A DNA stretch of 64,000 nt from Avispirillum sp959601495 (lineage in GTDB: Bacteria > Bacillota > Clostridia > Oscillospirales > CAG-272), in assembly GCA_959601495.1 (NCBI GenBank), contig CAUGPT010000009.1:1-64000 (forward strand), written 5' to 3'. The notes beneath the pieces were generated by a model, which saw only the letters and a list, made by a program, of their open reading frames with translations, made no database searches and was not told where the DNA came from. The translations under genes were made by a program, and so were the position numbers. This document shows positions 53,058 through 61,160 of this stretch, piece after piece. The stretch's first letter is position 1; the number at the start of each line of letters is the position of its first letter.

Positions 53058-54451
53058 TTGTTTCTCAGTCCTTTCGGATAGTGATTTTTAAGAGTTTTTT
53101 CCACAAGCTTTCCGCCGCCCGCGGCACATCCGTCTACGGTGACGGCGCACCAGCCGCCGACGGTATTTTCCGTTTCAACGGTTTCGCCGCGCAGGTATTT
53201 TTCCGCCTGCGGACTGTCGGGTTCAAAATCAACAGTGTTTTTCATAAGTGCGCCCATGGCGGAAAAAAGGTGATGCGCAGGTACGAGCCGCGATTTTGAA
53301 ACTTCTCCCGCGCAGACGCCGCAGCAAAGTGTGTAGGCGGGGCATGGCAGATCGCCTGAGAGCATAATGCTGCCGCCGAGCTTTACTGCCTTCGGATATT
53401 CGTCAAGAAGCGGAGAGAGAAAAGCGTCGAGCGCGGCGGCTTCGTCCTTTGTAAGCGGAACTGCCGCACTTTTTGGCAGACGCTGCGAGCGCTCGGCTGT
53501 ATCGCCGCTTTTTTTCATAAGCGCGAAAAACTGTCCCTCCCCGGGGGAGACGTGAGGGTAAAACCTGCGGCAGGCGCTCATGTCGTGTTTGCATCCTTCA
53601 AAGTTTATGCCGCCTGAGGTTATTTTTCGGATCTTTTCATCGGCAGCTATAAGCTCAAAATCGGGATGGCGTGTGAGAAAATCGTCCACCTGCATTTCGT
53701 TTTCCTCGAGCGAGAATGTGCAGGTAGAGTACATAAGATATCCGCCGCCGCAAACGCAGCGCTGCGCCGCCTCAAGTATGCCACGCTGCCGCTCGGCGCA
53801 CATAAGCACGTTTTCCTCGCTCCACTGCGCGGATGCTTCGGCGTATTTGCGCATCATGCCCTCGCCGGAGCAGGGAGCGTCCACCAGAACATAATCAAAA
53901 ACCGATTCAAAATCCTCGGCTATTCTGTCCGGCGCGGCGGAGGTCACAACGGTCCTTCGGTGACCCATGCGCTCCGTATTTCCGCGAAGTATCTTTGCGC
54001 GGGCGCGGTCGATCTCGTTTGAAACAAGATATCCGCTGCCGCCGTTTGTCAGAAGCGCGGCAAGCTGCGTGCTTTTTCCGCCGGGGGAGGCGCACATATC
54101 AAGTATTCTGAGATCGGGCGATATGACGCTCTCCGCCGCCGCAACGGTGCTCATCGCTCCCGGGTCCTGTACGTAAAACGCGCCCGCGTGGTGCATGGGC
54201 ATTGACCCGGGCGCGGCACTCTCAAAAATGTATCCGCTGCCGTATCCGAGGGGCACAAGCCCCATTGAGGATATAAGGCGCTTTGCGGCTGCGTCCGACA
54301 CCTTGAGCGTGTTTATTCTCAGCGCACGGACGGCGTCGCCCTCTTCGAGAGAGGACAGAAAACGCCCGAATTCCTCTTCATTGTCAAAAAGCGCCCGGGA
54401 GCGCTTTTTGAATTCCTCGGGCAGAGGAGTATGGTTGTTTATATCCGCCAT
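53054..54451 (-). CDS. rRNA cytosine-C5 methyltransferase (RsmF-type)
   Basis: 465 aa. SAM motif DMCASPGGKSTQLA, catalytic cysteines in DAPCSGEGMMR (motif IV) and YSTCTFSLEENE (motif VI), then a C-terminal RsmF-like RNA-binding region with FVQDPGAMS-like YVQDPGAMSTV near the N-terminus. Likely methylates 16S rRNA C1407 or a nearby base. Its ATG overlaps the obg stop by 1 nt. Confidence 0.9.
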   Translation of the reverse strand: MADINNHTPLPEEFKKRSRALFDNEEEFGRFLSSLEEGDAVRALRINTLKVSDAAAKRLISSMGLVPLGYGSGYIFESAAPGSMPMHHAGAFYVQDPGAMSTVAAAESVISPDLRILDMCASPGGKSTQLAALLTNGGSGYLVSNEIDRARAKILRGNTERMGHRRTVVTSAAPDRIAEDFESVFDYVLVDAPCSGEGMMRKYAEASAQWSEENVLMCAERQRGILEAAQRCVCGGGYLMYSTCTFSLEENEMQVDDFLTRHPDFELIAADEKIRKITSGGINFEGCKHDMSACRRFYPHVSPGEGQFFALMKKSGDTAERSQRLPKSAAVPLTKDEAAALDAFLSPLLDEYPKAVKLGGSIMLSGDLPCPAYTLCCGVCAGEVSKSRLVPAHHLFSAMGALMKNTVDFEPDSPQAEKYLRGETVETENTVGGWCAVTVDGCAAGGGKLVEKTLKNHYPKGLRNK

Positions 54452-55746
54452 CAGTCTACGAAATCAAATTCAATATCGAACATTCTCACGGTGCAGCCCT
54501 CGGTGCAGCCTGCCTCGCGCAGCTTTTCGATTATGCCCGCGTCGTTCAGCGACTTCTGGAAGTACATAAGCGACTCGCGGTCGTCAAAATATATGCGGCC
54601 GCACAGCTTTTCGAGCCACTTGCCGCAGCACTCAAACGCGCCGTCGTCCGCGCGTTTTATAACGGTGTCCTCGGGCACGGCGTTTTCAAAGCGCTCGCGC
54701 TCCTCGTCCTCGGGGGTTATCTCCGATTCATATACGGTCACGGGAGGCAGCTTCGCAAGCTCGCCCTCTATCATACCGAGAAGCGTGTCTATACCCATGC
54801 GGGTGGCGGTGGAAATGCGCACCGTGGGGTATCCCGCAGCCGCTGCCAGCTTCTCAAGGCGCTCAACAGCCTCGCTGTCTCCGCCCTCAAGCATGTCGCA
54901 CTTGTTTGCCGCGACTATTCTCGGGCGAGCGGCAAGCTCGGGAGAAAAGCTTTCAAGCTCTGCGGATATGGTATTAAGATCGTCACAGGGGTCGCGGCCC
55001 TCAATGCCGGAGGCGTCTACTACCTGCACAAGCAGACGGCAGCGCTCTATGTGACGCAGAAAATCGTGTCCCAGGCCCGCGCCCTCGCTTGCGCCCTCTA
55101 TAAGTCCGGGGATGTCAGCCATTACAAATCCGCGGTCAGCCGCTGTGTTGACAACGCCGAGACTTGGCTCAAGAGTGGTGAAATGATAGTCGGCGATCTT
55201 GGGACGCGCCGCGGAAACGCAGGCGAGAAGCGAGCTTTTGCCCGCGGAGGGAAGTCCCACAAGACCTACGTCGGCTATCATTTTCAGCTCAAGCAGAACG
55301 TCTTTTTCCTCACCGGGTATACCGTTTTTCGCAAAGCGGGGGATCTGTCTCGTAGGGGTCGCGAAATGCTTGTTTCCCCAGCCGCCGCGGCCGCCGCGGC
55401 AGACGATGAAATCTTCTCCGTCCGACATGTCTTTTATTATCTTTCCGTTTTCCGCGTTTCGAACTATAGTTCCGCGGGGAACGGGAATTATAATATCCGC
55501 GCCGTTTTTGCCGTGCATTTTTCCGCCCATGCCGTCGCCGCCCGGCTGGGCTGCGAACTTTCTTTTGTAGCGGAAATACAGAAGGGTGTTTGCACCCTCG
55601 TCGATGCGAAGAACGACATTGCCGCCGCGCCCGCCGTCGCCGCCGTCGGGACCGCCCTTGGCGACATATTTCTCACGGCGGAAGGAAACGCTGCCGTTTC
55701 CGCCGCTGCCGGCTTTGACGTGTATTTCTATTTTATCTATAAACAT
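54451..55746 (-). CDS. obg: GTPase Obg/CgtA
   Basis: 431 aa. Glycine-rich Obg fold (VKAGSGGNGSVSFRREKYV... GGRGGWGN), G domain (GLPSAGKSSLL, DIPGLIEGA, NKCD) and a C-terminal OCT domain (~350-431). Obg helps assemble the 50S subunit and ties growth to GTP/ppGpp level. GGAGA ribosome site. First of the obg-rsmF-yhhN run. Confidence 0.96.
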   Translation of the reverse strand: MFIDKIEIHVKAGSGGNGSVSFRREKYVAKGGPDGGDGGRGGNVVLRIDEGANTLLYFRYKRKFAAQPGGDGMGGKMHGKNGADIIIPVPRGTIVRNAENGKIIKDMSDGEDFIVCRGGRGGWGNKHFATPTRQIPRFAKNGIPGEEKDVLLELKMIADVGLVGLPSAGKSSLLACVSAARPKIADYHFTTLEPSLGVVNTAADRGFVMADIPGLIEGASEGAGLGHDFLRHIERCRLLVQVVDASGIEGRDPCDDLNTISAELESFSPELAARPRIVAANKCDMLEGGDSEAVERLEKLAAAAGYPTVRISTATRMGIDTLLGMIEGELAKLPPVTVYESEITPEDEERERFENAVPEDTVIKRADDGAFECCGKWLEKLCGRIYFDDRESLMYFQKSLNDAGIIEKLREAGCTEGCTVRMFDIEFDFVD

Positions 55747-55782
55747 TATGTCTCCTTGGTGCCTTTTCGTATCGGCTGAGTT

Positions 55783-56325
55783 TTATTCTTCTGCCTTGCC
55801 GCCGTAAAGACGTTTGTAGTTTTCTATTGCGTCCGCAATGATCTCTTTTGCCGCCTCGGGACCGTCCAGATCGTCGACTGCGGTCGACTTTTCCTCAAGC
55901 TGCTTGTAAACTGTGAAAAAGTGGCACATTTCGTTGAATATATGCTTCGGCAGCTCATATATGGAACTGTATATGTTGTAGTTCGGGTCGGTGAAGGGAA
56001 TGGCGATGATCTTTTCGTCAAGCTTTCCCTGGTCTATCATTCTGATAACGCCGATGGGATATGCATCCACGACAGTCATGGGGAGAATTGCCTCAGAGCA
56101 AAGGACAAGCACGTCCAAAGGGTCCAGATCGTCCGCATATGTGCGGGGGATAAAACCGTAGTTCGCGGGGTAGTGGGTCGATGTGTACAGTATGCGGTCG
56201 AGACGGATCATTCCCGTTTCCTTGTCAAGCTCATACTTGTTTTTGCTGCCCTTGGATATTTCGATAACGGCGGAGAATCGCTCCGGAGTTATGCGCGCCG
56301 CGGGCATGTCGTGCCAGATGTTCAT
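55783..56325 (-). CDS. ppa: Inorganic pyrophosphatase (family I)
   Basis: 180 aa. Active-site blocks VIEISKGSKNKYELDKETG, YPANYGFIPRTYADDLDPLDVLVL (metal-binding Asp cluster) and MIDQGKLDEKIIAIP. It splits PPi to drive biosynthesis. GGAGGG ribosome site. 36 nt before obg on the same strand. Confidence 0.96.
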   Translation of the reverse strand: MNIWHDMPAARITPERFSAVIEISKGSKNKYELDKETGMIRLDRILYTSTHYPANYGFIPRTYADDLDPLDVLVLCSEAILPMTVVDAYPIGVIRMIDQGKLDEKIIAIPFTDPNYNIYSSIYELPKHIFNEMCHFFTVYKQLEEKSTAVDDLDGPEAAKEIIADAIENYKRLYGGKAEE

Positions 56326-56371
56326 AAAGCCCTCCTTATCCTATACGGTATTTATACTTAAAGCGGGATGA

Positions 56372-57565
56372 TCATTCGCCGAGCATTTCGCCCGCTACCT
56401 TGCCCAGTATGCGGCAGCCCTTTACAATGTCGTCGTCCGACGGCGTTGAGTAGTTGAGACGTACGGCGTTTATCCGCGCCTCGGTGTCGCACAAGAACGT
56501 GCTGCCCGGCACGACCGCGACTTTCTGTTCAATGGCACGCTTTACGAAGTCCTCCATGCGTATCTTCTCGGGCAGAGTCATCCATATGAACAGACCGCCC
56601 TCGGGACGTGTATAGTGTATGCCCTCAGGCATGGACTCATCCAGAGTTTTCAGCATGAGCGTGCACTTCGCGCGGTAAAGGTCGTTTATGGCTTTGATGT
56701 GCGCGTCGAGATCGCACTCCGTCATATAGCGGTATGTGAGCATCTGGAAGAATATGTTCGTGTGCACATCTTCGCTCTGCTTTGCTACCACCATTTTCTG
56801 CACAACAGGCTCGGGACCGCAGAGGTATCCTATGCGCATGCCCGCAGAGAGGATCTTTGAAAACGACGACGAATACAGCACGATGCCCTCTGTATCCATG
56901 CTCTTTATGGTAGGTATATTCTCGCCGGCAAAGCGAAGCTCGCCGTAGGGGTTGTCCTCCAGTATCATAACCTCGTGACGAAGGGCAATATCGTATATGG
57001 CGCGGCGCTTTTCAAGGGGCATGGTAAAGCCGCCGGGATTCTGGAACGTGGGGATGAGGTATATAAGCTTTATACGGTCATTCTCCGAAAGCAGTCTTTC
57101 AAGCTCCGCGGTGTCGATCCCGTCCTCGCCGGAGGGGATGCCCACGGTTTTTGCCCCGCATGAGCGAAAAGCGTTAAGCGCGCCGATGAACGTGGGGTCC
57201 TCGCACACAACGGTGTCGCCCTCGTTGCACAGCGCTTTGCAGGCGAGCTCAATGCCCTGCTGACCGCCTGAGGTGATTATGGTCATGTCTCCCTCGCGGT
57301 CGATATTGAATTTTTCTTTCATTCTGAGGCGCGCGGCCTCGCGCAGAGGGGCATATCCCTCGGTAACGCTGTACTGGAGCGCCTGCGTTGACGAATTTTC
57401 AAAAATATCGGCGGAAATGCGGGCAAGCTCCTTTACGGGAAACGACAGGGGAGAGGGGTTTCCGGCTGCAAAGCTGATCATTTCGGGGTCGGTAAGACTT
57501 TTGAATATTTCGCGTATTGCGGAGGGCTTAAGATCCCTCATTTTATCTGAAAAACGGTATTCCAT
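56372..57565 (-). CDS. PLP-dependent aminotransferase (class I, 2-aminoadipate-type)
   Basis: 397 aa. Fold type I: TSGGQQGIELACKAL, LIYLIPTFQNPGGFTMPLEKR, EDNPYGELRF and SSSFSKILSAGMRIGY (PLP Lys); NYSTPSDDDI near the end gives the substrate Arg region. Similar to LysN/MocR-type aminotransferases without the HTH; substrate may be 2-aminoadipate, branched or aromatic amino acids. In this organism it could supply aryl pyruvates to IorAB, but that is speculation. Confidence 0.9.
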   Translation of the reverse strand: MEYRFSDKMRDLKPSAIREIFKSLTDPEMISFAAGNPSPLSFPVKELARISADIFENSSTQALQYSVTEGYAPLREAARLRMKEKFNIDREGDMTIITSGGQQGIELACKALCNEGDTVVCEDPTFIGALNAFRSCGAKTVGIPSGEDGIDTAELERLLSENDRIKLIYLIPTFQNPGGFTMPLEKRRAIYDIALRHEVMILEDNPYGELRFAGENIPTIKSMDTEGIVLYSSSFSKILSAGMRIGYLCGPEPVVQKMVVAKQSEDVHTNIFFQMLTYRYMTECDLDAHIKAINDLYRAKCTLMLKTLDESMPEGIHYTRPEGGLFIWMTLPEKIRMEDFVKRAIEQKVAVVPGSTFLCDTEARINAVRLNYSTPSDDDIVKGCRILGKVAGEMLGE

Positions 57566-57757
57566 AATATTATCATATCCTTTCGCCGATCATTCACCCT
57601 ACATTTTACCATACACACAGGGACTTTTCAACGATTTTTGCCAAAGTTTTGCCGCCGCGGGCGCCGATTTCGGGCGGGCGGACTTTTTATTTATAAAAAA
57701 CGGCCGCGGCGGCGCCCGAAGATGAGAAAGCCGATCCGACGGGTCTTGCGGTGTCGG

Positions 57758-57797
57758 CGGTAAAATAATAACGCTCCCGCCGACAGGCGGGAGCGTT
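57758..57797 (-). terminator. Terminator of the DUF4337-like gene
   Basis: 12-bp perfect stem AACGCTCCCGCC with 4-nt loop; the minus strand continues ATTATTTTACC. Confidence 0.75.
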
Positions 57798-57806
57798 AGC
57801 CACGTT

Positions 57807-58508
57807 TTATTTTCCGCTGAAGTAGGAAGAAAGGGAAAAGCCGGTGGGCAGCGGCAGGGTGAGCATGTAAATGCTTGCCGCAATAAGACCGACGATACCG
57901 ATGCAAATGATAACCGTCTTGTTTGTCGTGCTTTTGAAAGAGCCCGCAATACCGAGCAGGAACAGCACAATGGAGTATATGACCGTCACAAGACCGAAGG
58001 CGTCGCCGTGAGCGTTGTCCTTCTGACCATGCTCAAGAGTCTCCTGTGCCTCGTCAAGAACTGCCTGCGCGTCTGCGAAATAGCTGTCGGTGTAGCCCTC
58101 CATGTCAAAGGGAGAAGCGTATTCCTCCTGCCCGTCAGCCCAGTCGATGGCTGTCTGCAGCTCCTCGCTTACGTTGTCGGCATATATCTGCTCAAGCTTC
58201 CAGTCGATGCGCTCCATTTCGGCTGCGTCGCCCTTCTCCTCGGCAAACGAATACTCGATTCTCAGCTCGCTTATGGTGTTCCAAAGCTGCATATCTGCGG
58301 TGAGCTCCTGCGCGGCCTGGTTCCACATGGAGTTGCCGTCTGCGGAGAGATTGCTGCTTTTCGCGTAATTTGTTGCCTGATTGCCGCCGTGCAGCGAGCC
58401 TATCCATGTTGCCCATGCGGTCAGAAGGGCGGTAAGACCAAGCAGTACAACAACGACGATCTCAAGTATTTCGTCCTTTGAACGCTTTCTTTTTTCTGTT
58501 TTTTCCAT
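57807..58508 (-). CDS. Three-helix membrane protein (DUF4337-like)
   Basis: 233 aa from ATG 58508, chosen for the AGGAG 7 nt upstream; a longer frame to 58682 exists. Layout: basic N-terminus, one helix (~14-33, VVVVLLGLTALLTAWATW), an acidic ~130-residue helical domain with EEKGDAAEMERIDWKLEQIY, then two helices (~172-223). The WATW...N-x-S pattern and paired C-terminal helices resemble DUF4337 proteins. Function unknown. Confidence 0.75.
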   Translation of the reverse strand: MEKTEKRKRSKDEILEIVVVVLLGLTALLTAWATWIGSLHGGNQATNYAKSSNLSADGNSMWNQAAQELTADMQLWNTISELRIEYSFAEEKGDAAEMERIDWKLEQIYADNVSEELQTAIDWADGQEEYASPFDMEGYTDSYFADAQAVLDEAQETLEHGQKDNAHGDAFGLVTVIYSIVLFLLGIAGSFKSTTNKTVIICIGIVGLIAASIYMLTLPLPTGFSLSSYFSGK

Positions 58509-58643
58509 TTCTTTCTCCTGTCGTTTTTTGTCCGGCTGCCGTAAGTTATGCCCTATCTGCGCCGCGCCGCAAAATGATTCTGCAGCACTTTGCCGACGTT
58601 TGCGGGCGCGTTCTTCGGCGCCGCGAAAAGAATTTACCATACC

Positions 58644-58672
58644 ATTATAAATTCTTATGGGCAATATGTCAA
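58644..58672 (-). promoter_or_regulatory. Consensus promoter of the DUF4337-like gene
   Basis: Minus strand TTGACA, 17-bp spacer, TATAAT; leader of ~130 nt. Confidence 0.85.
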
Positions 58673-58725
58673 TATTTGACAAAAACAGCGTACAATTTCG
58701 GCAGTGCCGGCGGCAGCGAAACGTG

Positions 58726-58807
58726 AAAAAAGAAACGGCAGCCGACTACCTAACCGTGTTCTCTCCGTAAAAACGAAGGCTTAACAGAGGGTAGTCAAAC
58801 TGCCTTT
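58726..58807 (-). ncRNA. Candidate ~82-nt small RNA
   Basis: It has its own perfect promoter (58814-58842) and ends in a U tract (TTTCTTTTTT). The 5' and 3' ends pair: GGCAG with CTGCC and GACTACC with GGTAGTC, separated by a small TTT/GG internal loop, closing a 39-nt loop that can fold a smaller hairpin (CTCCGT/ACGAAG-type). No reading frame with a ribosome site is inside. I do not recognise it as a known RNA class. It lies between a truncated cytidine deaminase and the promoter of the DUF4337-like gene. Confidence 0.6.
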
Positions 58808-58813
58808 TAAAAT

Positions 58814-58842
58814 ATTATATCAGACCCGCACACGTTTGTCAA
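58814..58842 (-). promoter_or_regulatory. Consensus promoter of the small RNA
   Basis: Minus strand TTGACA, 17-bp spacer, TATAAT. The -35 box overlaps the stop codon of the cytidine deaminase remnant. Confidence 0.85.
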
Positions 58843-58940
58843 GCGGCGGCAACGCCGCCTGCTTCGATAATGCTTGAGACCTTTCGGGGGCAAAGCACCG
58901 TCAGTGCGGCATCGTACAGCTTTTTCCAAATATCGTTCAT
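58839..58940 (-). pseudogene. N-terminal stub of a cytidine deaminase-like gene
   Basis: 33 codons with AGGAG 8 nt before the ATG, reading MNDIWKKLYDAALTVL, CPRKVSSIIEAGG, VAAA and stop. This matches the start of small Firmicute cytidine deaminase-like proteins (usual form KL-x(10)-PR-x(2)-SPFIEAGGVAAA), where a catalytic domain of ~100 residues should follow. Nothing of it remains downstream. The start signals are intact, so a 33-aa peptide may still be made. It could be read from the nitroreductase transcript, which ends 39 nt upstream. Confidence 0.65.
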
Positions 58941-58978
58941 TTCTTTTCTCCTGCTCTCGAGGGCTCTCGAGGCAGATA

Positions 58979-59506
58979 TCACTCAGCCCAAAAGACTCTG
59001 CCGTCTTTTCGTGCGGCGGCTTTCGGCATATCCCCGTCAATATATCCGACGGCGCAGTGACCTATTCCTTCCCACTCGCCCTCGATGCCCAGATCCCGCA
59101 GCACTGCCTTGAACTCGGGCATTTCAAATTCTTCTTTTGCTCTGTGTATCCAGATGCTGCCGAGACCCAGAGAATGAGCGCACAGCATCATGTTGCCCAT
59201 AACGAGGCTGCCGTCGTAAACCCTGCACGGCCAGTCCTTTTCGACAAGGACGATAAATATGACGGGTGCGCCGTAAAAGGGATCAAAACCTTCCTCCCAG
59301 CCGCCGATCTTGCAGTTTGCGCGCGCAAGCTTTTCTCTCAGCTCTTTGTTTGTGACCGTTATGATCACGGGCGCCTGCTTCCCGCGGGAGCTTGCCGCAT
59401 ACAGACCTGCCTCGATTACGGCGTCGAGGTCTTTTTTCTCCGGCATATCCGGTTTGAATCTACGTATGCTGCGCCGCTCTTTTATTGCTTTAATTACTTC
59501 GTTCAT
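58979..59506 (-). CDS. Nitroreductase-family flavoprotein
   Basis: 175 aa. IKERRSIRRFKPDMPEKKDLDAVIEAGLYAASSRGKQ is the FMN-binding start; GNMMLCAHSLGLGSIWIH and GYIDGDMPK complete the fold. Such enzymes reduce nitro groups, quinones or flavins with NAD(P)H. GGAGG ribosome site, own promoter at 59587. Confidence 0.92.
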   Translation of the reverse strand: MNEVIKAIKERRSIRRFKPDMPEKKDLDAVIEAGLYAASSRGKQAPVIITVTNKELREKLARANCKIGGWEEGFDPFYGAPVIFIVLVEKDWPCRVYDGSLVMGNMMLCAHSLGLGSIWIHRAKEEFEMPEFKAVLRDLGIEGEWEGIGHCAVGYIDGDMPKAAARKDGRVFWAE

Positions 59507-59586
59507 ACTGTTATCCTCCGTGTAAAATCGTCCGATGCTTCGTCTTAGTTCATCATCGATGCCGAGCCGACGGTATCTGCATTTCT

Positions 59587-59615
59587 ATTGTATCAAATGA
59601 TCATAAAAAATTCAA
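59587..59615 (-). promoter_or_regulatory. Promoter of the nitroreductase
   Basis: Minus strand TTGAAT, 17-bp spacer, TACAAT. Confidence 0.7.
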
Positions 59616-59622
59616 GATAAGA

Positions 59623-59649
59623 AAAAAGCAGAGCGTCGCTCTGCTTTTT
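59623..59649. terminator. Terminator of the RtcB-DUF2828 operon
   Basis: 11-bp stem AAAAAGCAGAG/CTCTGCTTTTT, loop CGTCG, directly after the DUF2828 stop; A/T tracts on both sides. Confidence 0.85.
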
Positions 59650-59655
59650 AATGTT

Positions 59656-61122
59656 CTATGCCGATATTTGGGCGTATCGCTCCGACGAGAGCATATCTGC
59701 CATTGCGGAGTAAGGCGTCACGTCTCCTCCGGCGACCATGGAGAACAGGCGGGGAGTGCAGCCCGATACAAGCGCCGTACCCTCTTCGTTCATGGTTACG
59801 GGCTGATTGCCGCCGCGACTTGCCACATTCCAGAAAACGAGCTTCGGCAGCTTGTATCCGTGCTCGGCAAACCTGAGCTTCGCGTTTTCAAAGTTTGTCA
59901 GCGATGCATTTCTGACGCAGCGGTCAAACTCCATGTCTGAGATAAGATAAAGAGTCTCGGGCAGCTCCTCCTGCGACGCGCAGCCGGAAACTGCGGCATT
60001 CAGTATCAGATCGAACACTGCCTCGATATCGGTATTTGCAACTTTGTTGAAGGTGCAGAGATACCTGAGGCGCTCCGAGAAGGTTTTTCCTTTGATCTCT
60101 ATAAGCTGAGGGTCGGAGGAAAACTCAATAAAATGGTTGCGGAATACACCCTTGCTGCGCTCTCCGAAATACAGCCCGAGTGACAGTGCGACCGCGGCGG
60201 GCAGCGCGTCAAAGTCGTACATGGAGCCTGAGGTGTCGACTATTGCAAGTGCGTTTCTGTCGCCGCAGAAATCGGGAAGCGAATCCCACGAGGCGTTCAG
60301 TGCGTTCTCGTCCGCGTCAGACAGATCGTATCTCATTCCCCATCCGCCGACATTCAGCGCCGCGCGCACGATCTCGTAGGGTGCAAGCGCGTCCGCGTGC
60401 AGCTGAGCCTTGCCGCTTTGCACGGCCTTCAGAAACTCACTGTAGCGCTTGCCGTCGTTGCGCTGAAATGCTCTGCGGTACTTGAACATTGCCTTTGAGG
60501 GCTGCTTTGAATAGTCGAAAGAATAATCCTTTGTGCGAAGATCGTTCTCGATGATGCGGATCTTTTTTCGCAGAGCAACCAGCGTTTTGCGGTATTCTCT
60601 GTCGGTCATACCGAGGCGGTGCGCGATGTGCTTTGCCGCGCGTACCGTCTCGTCGTTTGAGGCGTTGACGGAGGGCAGCCATTTGGCGAGAAGGGACACT
60701 TCGGCGCCTGCGGCAATATCTGCCTGCAGCTGCTTATGTATAACGCGCACGGCGTCATCCTCGCAGGGTGTACCCATCAACGATACAAGATCGTCAAACC
60801 GACCGTACTCCGGGATAAGCTCAATATTTTTGCGAAGGGAAGCGGGTCTGTTTTCGGCAAGCCAGTTTATGATTATGCGAAAAACTCTGCGCTCGCCCAG
60901 CCCGCCGCGGACGTCGCGCCCGAAAAACAGTATTTTCATGGCAATGTCCGCATTCTCCGTATACGCGCGAACAAATCTGTTTATGATATCCTGCTCGCCC
61001 GCTGCGCGGATCGCGCCGATCGTCGCAAACAGATCAAGGCAGTCGGACATTGTGCTGAGATCGGTGACGGCGCCGTTTTGCGTGTATGCGATATTTGCTT
61101 CTTTTTTCAGATAATTCAACAT
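59656..61122 (-). CDS. DUF2828 TROVE-like protein with VWA domain
   Basis: 488 aa from ATG 61122, with AGGAGG 8 nt upstream; a longer frame to 61164 is rejected. The N-terminal ~290 residues are a helical-repeat region (FGRDVRGGLGERRVFRIIINWL, IPEYGRFDDLVSLMG, LAKWLPSVNASN) and residues ~300-488 a von Willebrand A domain with the metal site DTSGSMYDF. This is the architecture of Ro60/Rsr (TROVE + VWA), proteins that bind Y RNAs and misfolded RNAs. It lies 38 nt behind rtcB and downstream of four structured RNAs, so an Ro-like RNA-binding role is likely but inferred. Confidence 0.85.
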   Translation of the reverse strand: MLNYLKKEANIAYTQNGAVTDLSTMSDCLDLFATIGAIRAAGEQDIINRFVRAYTENADIAMKILFFGRDVRGGLGERRVFRIIINWLAENRPASLRKNIELIPEYGRFDDLVSLMGTPCEDDAVRVIHKQLQADIAAGAEVSLLAKWLPSVNASNDETVRAAKHIAHRLGMTDREYRKTLVALRKKIRIIENDLRTKDYSFDYSKQPSKAMFKYRRAFQRNDGKRYSEFLKAVQSGKAQLHADALAPYEIVRAALNVGGWGMRYDLSDADENALNASWDSLPDFCGDRNALAIVDTSGSMYDFDALPAAVALSLGLYFGERSKGVFRNHFIEFSSDPQLIEIKGKTFSERLRYLCTFNKVANTDIEAVFDLILNAAVSGCASQEELPETLYLISDMEFDRCVRNASLTNFENAKLRFAEHGYKLPKLVFWNVASRGGNQPVTMNEEGTALVSGCTPRLFSMVAGGDVTPYSAMADMLSSERYAQISA

Positions 61123-61160
61123 TTTTTGATTCCTCCTGTCAAAGCGGCGCGGAGGATCGG

